DNA from: Turnera subulata
Taxonomy: Eukaryota; Streptophyta; Magnoliopsida; Malpighiales; Passifloraceae
NCBI GenBank assembly: GCA_028386065.3
Contig: JAKUCV010000419.1
Location: forward strand, 263,180-327,179
Length of the DNA: 64,000 nt
Reading direction: 5' to 3'
The notes beneath the pieces are model-generated. The model was given only the letters and a program-made list of their open reading frames with translations. It was not told where the DNA came from and did not search any database. Made by a program: the position numbers and the translations under genes. Each line of letters begins with the position of its first letter. Position 1 is the first letter of the stretch. Below are positions 31,777-41,913 of the stretch, in pieces.

Positions 31777-31820
31777 GACTACCCACCTTAAAAAGAATTT
31801 CGTCCCCGAAATTCCATCTT
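31777..31820 (-). promoter_or_regulatory. Polypurine region of element C
   Basis: The minus strand reads TTCGGGGACGAAATTC, then TTTTTAAGGTGGGTAGTC directly before TGTAACAGCCC. This is the usual sequence at the 3' end of plant chromovirus-type Ty3/gypsy elements and fixes the element's orientation as minus. Confidence 0.7.
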
Positions 31821-31920
31821 ATCCGTGGGTCCTACCACGATAAGATTCTGGCACACTCTGCCAGGTATCCAACCTCAACATGAGATACCACTTATACCCT
31901 TAAGCGACATCTCATCCGCT

Positions 31921-31928
31921 TATAAATA
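31921..31928 (+). promoter_or_regulatory. TATA box of first antisense unit in element C
   Basis: TATAAATA preceded by CGCT, 41 bases before a well-placed GCCATGG (31962) and 181 bases before the ATG of the longer frame. Confidence 0.5.
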
Positions 31929-32101
31929 CCAAACTCATAGCTGAGACACTCACTCTCAGCCATGGACTCTCCACTTCGTTCTCATACGACCTCAGACTCC
32001 GAGAACAACAGCTACATCGGCGGCAGGCTTTCCCAACAAGCTCGGATGAGGAACCTCCGAAGAAACGCTTCAAGACCAACATCATCGGCCTGAAGGAGCA
32101 C

Positions 32102-32338
32102 ATGGTCGTTTCCCCAAAACGACGGAAGAAGCGAGCTCCCAAGAAAGCTGAAGATCGTAAGGGCAAGGCGGTCGCTGAGAGCAGCACTCCGCAACAGAAG
32201 CTGACGCAACTGAACTTCTCGCTGAAGAAGATCAGCTCGGCGGTGGCACAAATTGAACTGGCGTGCGCGGAGCTGTTCCCGCACATGGAAAATGTCAAAA
32301 AGATTGTAAAAGATCTGGAGAAGCAAATAACTCCATAG
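32102..32338 (+). CDS. Small lysine-rich unknown protein, antisense in element C
   Basis: 78 aa from ATG 32102 to TAG 32336-32338; the same frame is open upstream past 31910 without a clear start. It begins basic (SPKRRKKRAPKKAEDRKGKA) and ends in a helical segment (SAVAQIELACAELFPHMENV, KKIVKDLEKQI). A GCCATGG at 31962 starts a different, shorter frame. AATAAA-type words follow at about 32378-32390, so with the TATA box it looks like a compact transcription unit. I recognise no family. It runs opposite to the element's LTRs. Confidence 0.45.
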   Translation: MVVSPKRRKKRAPKKAEDRKGKAVAESSTPQQKLTQLNFSLKKISSAVAQIELACAELFPHMENVKKIVKDLEKQITP

Positions 32339-33145
32339 AGAGTACTTCTTCTCCTGTTGTAAAACCATTATGATTTTAATAAAATAAATTTCCTTTTAAA
32401 ATCAAAATCTCTTATTATGAAATCTTATGCTAAACTGAATAAAATATCTCAAAGCAAATTAAAAATCAACTATAAGAATATAAAATCAAATATAAGAAAA
32501 TTAAAAACAACACTCGTTTGACAAAATCAAAGCATAAAGAAATTAAAAATAAAACTCATTTAACAAAATCAAAATAAAACATGTTTTCATGATCGTGCTC
32601 GTATCGGATGAAAACACCCTCGAACCAAGAAACATGATACGCGCAACTAACGGTGACGTCGATTCCCACGTGAAAAAGACGACCGTTAACACGCACAGCG
32701 ATGATCACGGGAACGTCCTGTGTCGTTAACTCGCACGACGATGATCACCAGCACATCCTGTGTCTCTCGAAAGACACGTTACCCACTTGTTCAAAAATTC
32801 CGCATGAGCCAAAAACGTCTGTCAAAGCTCACATCTCTCCGCGATGTCCCAACAGCTGTAAACTTGTCGCACATGCACTCTACTCGAGGTGTGGTCCCAT
32901 CCGTCTAGCCTCAACGGTCACGGATGCAAGTGATAAAAGATGCAAGAAAATATAGTAAGACCATAAAAACAAAAGACAAGGTAGCCAGAGCGAAAGAAAA
33001 TCATGAGTTAGGAAAAGCCTGAAAAACTCTGGCATGGGTCCGAAAAAACGCGTAAAGTATCAAAACAATAAATGAAAGCAACGGTAAATTTTCAAAAGAC
33101 CAAAATCTTGAAAATCAAAAACGGTAATCACGCTCCCCATAAGTG
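32339..33145. other. Spacer between the two antisense units, with a 40-bp tandem duplication
   Basis: No gene. A 40-bp unit (CGTTAAC...GATGATCAC...TCCTGTGT) occurs twice in tandem at 32684-32723 and 32724-32763, and the rest is AT-rich. Confidence 0.6.
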
Positions 33146-33153
33146 TATAAAAG
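33146..33153 (+). promoter_or_regulatory. TATA box of second antisense unit in element C
   Basis: TATAAAAG, 116 bases before ATG 33262. The A-rich leader between them (CATCAAAAGCATTCAAAG) looks like a plant 5' UTR. Confidence 0.55.
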
Positions 33154-33468
33154 AAGGAGCGGTGATGTGTAAATCATCAAAAGCATTCAAAGCAAACAAA
33201 ACTCTCAGAAAGAAAACAAACCCAAACGCTCAAAATCAAAACCCCACACGTCCAATTCAAGATGCCTGCCCCCTCATCAGTCTTCTTCATCGAAGGTGCC
33301 AACCTCGGCAGGAGAAACCGTCTGGCGTACAGCATGGTCAACGAGCGTGCTGAAGAACTAACGAACGAGCTCGGCAGAATGCCACGCCTAGTCTTCGTCG
33401 ACGAACTCTACTCGTCGAGGTTCTTCATCACTCCCATGGAAGAGGTGTTCTTCCTAGAGGATCGCGGC

Positions 33469-34207
33469 TGAAACACCCGTGTCCCAATTTTACAGATAAA
33501 ATACTTAAATAAGGGAAATTACCAAAATACCCCTGAAACCCGGGACCCGAAAATCAATATCAAAAACAATATCCAAATCTCAATAAAAAGAGACGTCAAA
33601 ACAAACATAGTCAATCTGGCTTAGCAAGCCTCAAATCAAACCCGGCATCCTGCCGATACAACGTCAATAGTAAATCCCGGCAACCCGCCGATAATGTAAT
33701 CCAAATCAATAGACATCTCAATTAAAAAAAACCAATGCAGCGGAAGAAATAAACGGAATAAAAATATGAGAAACAAAACAGTATGCATGCCGACACTATG
33801 GATCCAACCGGGAGAACAAGCACAGCTACCTGCTGGGATGTCCACGTCCGCACTCCGGGGAAAGAAGAAAGTGACTGCACGCTATCTATGGGTCTGAAAA
33901 AACAACGTTGGCGATTATGTGAGTCGCCTACTCAGTGAGCAATATATATCTAATTATGAAAGTGTGCAGATCAAGTCCGAAAGGAAAGCAGAGCAACAAG
34001 ACAAGCATGCAAACATACAACAATCAGTACTAACATGCCAACACAATCAAGCAACTTTTCATTATTCTTCTTCTGTTGTGTGTTAAGATTTCTTATTATG
34101 ATTTATTATTCAGGGCCCCCTACTGTGTGCGTCGAGCTCGGTCCCGTCTCATGAGACAACCAGGCCTAAGCCCAAATAAACCAGGCACGAAGCCCAACCA
34201 AATCCAT

Positions 34208-34241
<34 letters not shown>

Positions 34242-36564
34242 AGGGAGGTAGAAAGGGGAAGGTAGAAGGAGGGAGGTAGAAACCGGCCATCACAGGCCCA
34301 TATGCAAATCCGCATACCACATGCTAACCCGCATGCAAACCCGAGGGGTATCACTTCCCGCTCGAAAACAACCGGTCATCAGCACACAGTAGCCTAACTT
34401 CTACTGTACATTATTCTTATTCACAAATTATGAGTTCATGTGCCAAGAGATTGTGATTTAACAGGGTGGTGTGATAAAACAGCTTAAACAGATCACCGGG
34501 TCTCCGACCCACAACACATCACACAAACACCCAAAATCACACATGTTATAATCCATAACAAATCCAACATCCAGCTCATAAGCAAACAATACACTTAGGC
34601 ACACAATACAGATTACCGCATGTTAGCAAACAAGCATGCAACTCAAACAAACCAATCCAACGAGCTCATGCAAACAAACATAAAAAGACGTATAAAGTCA
34701 CCTCAACGACGATTGTCCTGTGGAGCCTTTCCCAAAACCGATCCTCCAACTCCCGAGGTATTACCCGTGCTTGAATACCGGCACACACAACAAATTACAA
34801 AAACAATAATCACAACTGTGCATGCATGGTACCTATATGCTCAACCGAGTTAAAACCCGTCCCTAGTTAGCCAATACGAAATTCCCGGGTCTAAACCCGA
34901 CTTAATGTTCTCTCACCAAAACTCCAAGTATCGGGACCTAAGGTTCACCGGCTTACGCCCAACTAAGTCCAATAAGTAAATCCCGAGCCTATGGCCCACT
35001 CATTATGTCGTTTATGGATTCCCGGCCTAAAGTCCAATCTAAGCCCAATTACAATTTCCGGGCCTAAAGCCCACTTCCATAAGTCCTTATTTAATTAATT
35101 ATAGGATTGGGCTTAAAGCCCGTTACTTAAGTCCAATGTCAATTCGATATCCAAAGATTCCCGGCCTAAGGTTCTACCCGTGTCGGTAATTTCCGACCTA
35201 AGGTTCTACCCGTCTCGGTTTCCACTAACTACAATTAAACACATGACCCAATTCCGAATATAAGTACATGCCGGATGTAGATTTAAAATACACCATTTAT
35301 ACCGTGGAATGCCGAAATAACGACCCGAGCCTTCGCTGGAAAATTCCCGAGCCTTCGCCGGAAAACACCCAAAAATCAACAAATCGACCCCAACAAATCT
35401 GCCAACACACATCAACCATCCATTACCATTTCGCAGCAAACAAAATTTGCAAATCCGACAGCAAAACAAATTGAAGAACAAAGGCCCTAACCAGGAACCT
35501 TACTGCCGGAAATTGTCCACTGCCCTCACCTAAAGCCTTGAACCCCTCTGCCCGGAGAAACACAAGCACACACGGACACCCCTCTGCCGGCACACACGCA
35601 CACCGTCACGCACCACCCAGAACCAACACCGGCAAAGAACGACAACCCGAATCTGCCCAACGTGTAGATCGGCAGCAACCAACACACACCGCAGCAACAA
35701 CACAAACACCCCAACACCACGAACCCACCGTTGTCCGACCACCCCAAAGCCAACAACAAACAGCCCATAAAGAAAACCGTCACGCGAAGAACTCAAAAGA
35801 AAAACGAGAAAACAAAAAGGGAAGAGAAGCAGGAGGACTCACTCGAGTTCGCGGCGGCGGCGACGCGAGTTAGGCTCCCGGTTCCTCTGCAACTCTTGAC
35901 GGCGACGAAGACCTGAGAACGGCGGCGACGGCTCACGGAGAAGGGAGAAAGAAATCGACGGCGTTCCGGGCAAGAGGTCGATGTGTGGGCGCGGACATGA
36001 GGGAGAGAGGGAGAGAAAAGAAGAGGTAAGAAGAAGAGAGGAGAAACGAGAGAGAGAAGAGAAGAGAGAGAGAACGAAGGAGGAGAAGAGAAGAGAAGAG
36101 AAGAGAAGGAAGAAGGGTAGGGTGCGGCGGCCAAAGAAGAAAAGGAGGAAGAAAAAAAGAAAAGAGAAGAAGAAGAGAAAAAGGAATAAGAATGAAGAAG
36201 AAAGGAAAAAGAAAAGATGAAGGTGAGTGGACGGTTAGGGTTGGCCGCCCTAGTGGACGACCCGTCGTCCGCTAGGCGCGGTCAACCCCCCTGGTCAATG
36301 CGCTTTCTCTTTTTTTTTTAAAAAAAAACAGTTCCAAAACGACGTAGTTTCACTCGTACCCTCGTAATTCTTCACGTTTCACCCCGTTCTCGAATCCGTT
36401 TCCAACGGAACCCGAACCATGAACGACATCAACTTAAAATTGACATTTCCAAGACATAGTAATCAATTTCCTCGACTAAAACTCGAAAATACCCCAAGGG
36501 TAAAATTGGAATAAAAATTTCGAAAATTCCGAAAAATCAAATTACGAAAATTCGGGGCGTTACA
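33469..36564 (-). mobile_element. Solo LTR (element H), Ty3/gypsy type, 3.1 kb
   Basis: TGAAACACCCG...GGGCGTTACA on the plus strand, flanked by the perfect 5-bp duplication GCGGC (33464-33468 and 36565-36569). On the minus strand it starts TGTAACGCCCCGAAT, as does the LTR at 62177. There is no PBS, polypurine tract or second LTR inside, so it is a solo LTR left by LTR-LTR recombination, or an unusually large terminal-repeat element. Internal open frames (for example 35538-35873 and the K/E/R-rich 35981-36220) are low complexity. Confidence 0.85.
34209..34230. repeat. (GA)n microsatellite in solo LTR H
   Basis: About eleven GA units, followed by interrupted GA/GGGA-rich sequence to 34275. Confidence 0.8.
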
Positions 36565-37363
36565 GCGGCACTCTGAGGACATCCTACTACGGATCAGCCA
36601 ACTCCGTGATGTTCTTCATCTCCGAGAGGCTACAAGAGTTCAACCTGGAGTCAACTTGCCAAAATGTGGAGCAAGGTGCCTACTACCAGCTCTCGATGAC
36701 GGCTCAGAGCATGTCCAGAATGACTCGGTTACCTCCAACCTGGCCAAAGGTACGGCTACTGGTGTGGAACTGCAGAGGAGTGGCAAGACGTGCACAAGAG
36801 TTCTCACGCACCCTGAGGGACTTGAAGAACCAATATAAGCCGAACATGGTTCTTCTGACGGAGACGCAGTGGCAACCACGAGACGATCACGGTCTGATTC
36901 CACTCCAATTCCCTCAAGCTAACCGGTTCGAGATTCCTGGCCAGCGCGACAGAGTCGGCATGTGGTTCTCTTGGAGCGACAGAGTCACGGTCAACGTCAA
37001 CAGCGATCCAAACAGCTTCCGTGTCAATGTCGTCCCAAACCGTTAAATGTATTTTTCTTTTTATATAATATCAAAAATCCATGTATTATTTCCCTTTTTA
37101 TAAAATATCAATGTAATATTTCTGTTTGCAATCAATATATTAATATTTCCCTTTGTATCAAAATATTAGCAATATTAATAATATTTGTATTTTCGCACAT
37201 TATGGCATCATTACCTCTTATGTGTATGTTCCGCGACAGCTGGCATCCCTCGACTGGATCCATAATGCACTAACTAAATGATGTAAAATAATAAACAACT
37301 GGAGCGAACTATGCAAACAAGACAACAACACACATAGAGACTGCCCAACAAGACCTAACGCCC

Positions 37364-37375
37364 GCTCCGCTACCA
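37364..37375 (-). promoter_or_regulatory. Primer-binding site of element C
   Basis: The minus strand reads TGGTAGCGGAGC three bases inside the LTR end (CGTCTCA). It resembles, at 10 of 12 bases, the common tRNA-iMet site TGGTATCAGAGC. Confidence 0.65.
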
Positions 37376-37378
37376 AAA

Positions 37379-39815
37379 TGAGACGCCCCGACCCGTATTT
37401 ACCGTACACAGTAAACACGTGCCGGAACTGTGACGACCCAACCAAATAAACCCAAGCATACAATGTGAACAATAATAACTCAGGCCCAACGGCCCAAAAC
37501 AGTAAACAACATAAATAACATATCCGGCCCAATGGCCCAATAATAGCGAAAACATGCACAGCGGAAGACTTATAACGACTCACATATACACTGTATGCAT
37601 AAATGCAAACTATGGATCCGAGCCCGTCCAAGGGATAACGCCGCAGCCTGTCTGGAATGCACCAAGCCTGTACAACAAACAACTCATCCTACGGGATGAA
37701 AGCCCGCAGGTGAGGGGTGAGTCCGAAGTGCTCACGACAATGGAAAGACCATCAATATGGACACTAAAGTTACTCAAGGCCAAAAACAATCAAAAACCGA
37801 CCAAAAGACTCAAACAAATTCCAATTATCCAATTTTATCTTTCCGGGCCCCGTCACGGATAAGCTAGGGTCGTACCAGNNNNNNNNNNNNNNNNNNNNNN
37901 NNNNNNNNNNNNNNNNNNNNNNNNNNNNNNAACAACGCAACAACACCAAACACAAAAACCGAGTAATAAGGCACATATTGAAGGAAATCCATCCTCACCT
38001 TGGCCGATTACTCAACTTCGAAGACAATGACCGGTCCGACGCCGGCTCCTCGGGAAACTGCCCGATATCCAAAAACCTATACAACAAAATCATACATACA
38101 CATAAATGCACATATTCGGTATACTATGATGCCCAAAATGCGTAATAACTCATCCCGATTACATGTCTTTTATTTATTATCTTTTACCGAAAATATTTAC
38201 CGTACGTAATTCCGAATATAATTTCGGTACCATACTTTAATTAAAACTCTTTTCAAAATAATTTCATGAAATAACTATAATTTCCAAAATAATAATCTAC
38301 ATAATTTTCCAGAAAAATAATAACATATTTATAATTTTCAGAAAATATTTATATAGTATTTATCTTTTTCTAAATACATATACAATTAAATTTTCCAACA
38401 CAAAATATAATTAAATTTAATTTCCAAAATACATATTTATTTACATAAACCACAATCATAATTTCCAGACGAAAATAATATACATTTAATTTCCAGAAAT
38501 TATTTTCAAGGCATATATATAATTTTCCAATTAATAATAGTTTTTCAAAACATAACTTAATTATTTAACCAAGTAAATATATTTATATTTTATCAAAAAT
38601 ACCAGATTTAAATTGGCATTAATTTACTCAAAATAACTATATAATTTTTTTCCCAAAATTATATATATCAGATTAATAAATAATACATATATATAAATAT
38701 GTTTTTTTTAAAATAACTGGGCTGGGCCATGAACAGTGCCGGCCCAGACCCTGCACAGTGCAGAGCCCAGCAGCACTGCAAGCCCACGCCCAAGCCCAAA
38801 CAAGCCTAGCCCAGAAACGCGACCCGATCGTTGGCAACGGGTCGAACACGGGTCAAACGGGTCTCACCTCGGGTTGACAGCAACGCGACGGCAGCGGCGG
38901 CGGCGCGGGGGAGGGAAGCGAGCACAGCAGGGGATCAGGCGGCGGCTGGCGACTCCCTGGGCGGCAGGATGGCGGCGCGACGACTGCAGGAAACCGAGCA
39001 GCGTCGCGGAGAGGCAGATCCGACGGGTCGAGCGGCGGGTCAACGCCCCTAGCGGCCGCGTCCGGCGGTGGGAAGCGACGGGGAAGGCAGCTCCGGGGTC
39101 GCGACGTCGTGGCCTACCTGCTGGTGGCGTCGGTGCGTCGATCTGCGGCGGGGAACGGCGGCGAGTGTACAGTAACCGGAGCTCCTGGGGTGACGGACTG
39201 TTCACCTTATTTTTTTCTTCTTTTCTTCTTTTTCGTATTTTCCTCTTCCTTTTTTCTATTTTTTTATTTTCTTTTTTTTTTGTTTCTATTTTCCGAATTT
39301 TTTTTCTTTTTTTTCTTCTTCCTCTCACTGTTTTCCTTTTTTTTCTGTATTTTTTTTCTTTTTCTTTTTCTTTTTCTTTCTTTTTTTCTCTTTTCTCTCT
39401 TTTTTTCTTTTTCTCTCTTTTTTTCTCTCCTTTCTTTTTCCTTCTCTTCATCTGCTCTTCTTCCCCTCTTCTGCAGATTCCTCCTTTTTATAAACCGTGT
39501 TTAACTATTAAACATGTGATAATCAATAATACAGTTCGTCCATATTACGGGCGAATCCGATCCGGACCAGAAAATAACAGATACCTTCTTAGTTATTTTC
39601 CGGTGTGATTTTCCGAGGAATTCTGAAACCCGAAAATACCAACTTAGGTTCGAAAAATCCGCGGGAAAATCACGAGCGCGGGAAAACCCTCGGTTTCGAA
39701 AAAAGACTCCCGATTTACCTTGAATTAATTACCCAAGATTAATTCAACAGTAAATCACGGTAAATAGACTTTTACAGTCCGGTAAAAATCCAAAATTTTT
39801 ACCCGGGCTGTTACA
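37379..39815 (-). repeat. 5' LTR of element C
   Basis: 2437 bp including a run of 52 N at 37879-37930. Followed on the minus strand by the PBS. It contains the about 270 bp of real sequence missing from the other LTR. The near identity to the left LTR indicates a recent insertion. Confidence 0.85.
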
Positions 39816-39820
39816 TTTGG

Positions 39821-41913
39821 AGTTCCCGGCCTCTGGCATATTAGGCTTCGTCGTATAAGGCTTATATGTTTGGGGCCACTTATCAATTTGGATTCTAAAA
39901 TAACACTAAATTTTGAACCATAAATGTTAAACTCTGAGAAATGGAAACTTTAATTCCATTTCCCAAATGCTTACTTGAAATTTGTGATTGAACAAAACAT
40001 TTACCAGATTTTGAAAAAGTTAATACATTTTCTTAAAGAGGAGAATACTATAAGATAGATATACAAAAATAATTGATTATCAGTTATTACACTAGTTAAA
40101 GTTACAACTATATTTCAAGAGGAAAGAGAGTTCGTTAAGGTAAAGTTAAATATGTAATTGTAATTTTAAGTTAACATATTTAATTATTAAATGAAACATA
40201 TATTTATTTATTTTTTTCACAAAAGATAGTGAATATAATTTAAACACAATTACATATTTCATATCTAAAAAATATAATCCAATTGGATCGGATAGGCTGG
40301 TTCAACCTAAAACGGTCCTGATCACTCGAGTTCAGGTTAAATATTCTTTACAAAGACCACATAATTAAGCTAATAGAACTAACTACATGTATAAGTTCAC
40401 TTCTAATTTGACCATTAAGAATGATTATAAACTAATAGTTAGGTTGACAAATTCACTCAAGCAAAGTAAAGGTTTCGGATTCCAGATTATAGTGTATGGA
40501 AATTTACCTATTATAGTTAGATGCACAATTTGGATTAGATTTGGATTAGTTAGGGTAAAATTCTGGATACCGGAAAAAAAAAAGAAAAAATAATCGCTAA
40601 GTTTAGGCTATAAACGTTAAGATATAGTTAATAATCGTTAGGTTTGAAAGATTCATCCACTACACCAAATGTGTGATCCAGATCGAATCCGAATTAGTCT
40701 GGACAAAGTTTCAGATACCAAATGGGAAAGAATAAAATATGGTTGACATAAAATAGTAATCAAGTTGGAAATTAGCAGTATAAAAAAACATCAAGTTGAG
40801 AAAATCGAAGTAAATCTTGCTTGCTTGGTTTAATAAATACTAATATGAATGAATACAGCAGCCACCGATTAATCAGATTCAGAGCCAGGAACCCACGTGT
40901 TTTCATCATTCTATTCCATGGTGGAGTAGATCATAGGCCAATAAATGAGAAAAAAAAAAAAGAAAAAGGAAAGGAAGGGGGACTAAAGGCTAAAAAAAAA
41001 GAAATTTTTTTAATAAACTAGTGGCTGAGTTATGTCTCTGGTTCTCTGTTAAAATTCTGTTGGCGCCAAGTAAACTATGTCATGATTAATTTAATGCATA
41101 TGGATGGATGGTTACATAAAGCCTATCCACTTCTGTTACTGCCCCATGGCTTACCTCACTTAAACTCACTCTTGGGTGTCACCCTGCCGCTCCCCTCTCT
41201 TGCCCTCTCACTCTTCCCTGCCTTTAATAGTCTGTCTGTTACTCTCCTTACTCTCGCATCCAATGCTGCACCGGATGTCTGAAAGTGTAACCATAAGGTC
41301 CCGATTTGCTTGTCTCTTCTTGGTTGCTACACAAACCATTTTCTGTTTTGATGTGTAGTAATTAGTATCTTTTAGTGTGCACCTTCTTGTAGCTTTCTTG
41401 TCTGTGCGCTTGCTGTTTCTGTACTCTTGGTTATGTCACCTTAAGGAGATCACTAACTGTACTCTCTTTTGCATGCCCTTCATTTACATGTTAATGTTAA
41501 GGCATTTGGTCATCTCTCCAAAACGCTCATGGTGGTTTCTTGTTTCTTTTTCATTTTTGTTTCTTTTTTTCTAATCCATGACCTTGCTTTTTGTTGAAAT
41601 GGGTTGATGAGCCTACCATGTTGATCTAGAACCTTGATTCTCGTTGGAGTTCTTTTATGAGTAAACACAATTTATTGGAGACAACCTTATGAGAGGGCTG
41701 CTCCTATATGTCGAGATTTGCCTCTTATTCTGATTGCATAGCACGGTACTGATGAGGCTCAGTGCACTGATCCATTGCAGATCTGTTTGCGGCTCTTAGG
41801 TGGATTGTGGAATATAAACAATCAAATTGGCCGTCTTCCATTACACATCTTCTGTGGTGTGCCTCATTTTCTGGTTGGTATCTCCATATCTTGCTTTAGG
41901 CCTTTCTTCAATT
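39821..41913 (+). other. Intergenic and probable promoter/5' UTR of NXD1
   Basis: AT-rich without genes up to about 41080. A C/T-rich stretch (41150-41270) and a possible 5' UTR splice acceptor (TTGCTTTAG at 41891-41899, 15 bases before the ATG) suggest a transcribed leader with an intron, but I cannot fix its limits. Confidence 0.35.

Larger units (their letters stand above)
33262..37046 (+). pseudogene. ORF with LINE-endonuclease-like C terminus, split by a solo LTR
   Basis: The first part (33262-33468, 69 codons) begins MPAPSSVFFIEGANLGRRNR. The second part (36570-37046) continues in the same frame on the far side of the solo LTR, for 227 aa in all if the insert and one duplicated GCGGC are discounted. 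The C-terminal about 100 aa resemble the start of a plant L1-type endonuclease: VRLLVWNCRGVARRAQ, then YKPNMVLLTETQ, then RVGMWFSWSDRV. Only the N-terminal portion of that domain is present, without the downstream catalytic residues or an RT. The first 120 aa are unlike anything I know. It is antisense to element C and inactivated by the insertion. Confidence 0.6.
29672..39815 (-). mobile_element. Non-autonomous Ty3/gypsy-like LTR element (element C), intact ends
   Basis: Two near-identical LTRs (29672-31776 and 37379-39815) bound a 5.6-kb interior. TTTGG flanks both sides (29667-29671 and 39816-39820). On the minus strand the right LTR ends CGTCTCA and is followed by TTTTGGTAGCGGAGC (PBS); the interior ends with a chromovirus-style TTCGGGGACGAAATT...AAGGTGGGTAG polypurine region before TGTAACAGCCC. 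No gag, protease, RT, RNase H or integrase is present. Instead, two plus-strand (antisense) reading frames with TATA boxes and a solo LTR occupy the interior. It must have been mobilised in trans. Confidence 0.85.

Noticed and set aside
35981..36220. Lys/Glu/Arg-rich open frame
   Set aside because: Purine-only low-complexity sequence within solo LTR H; no protein family features.
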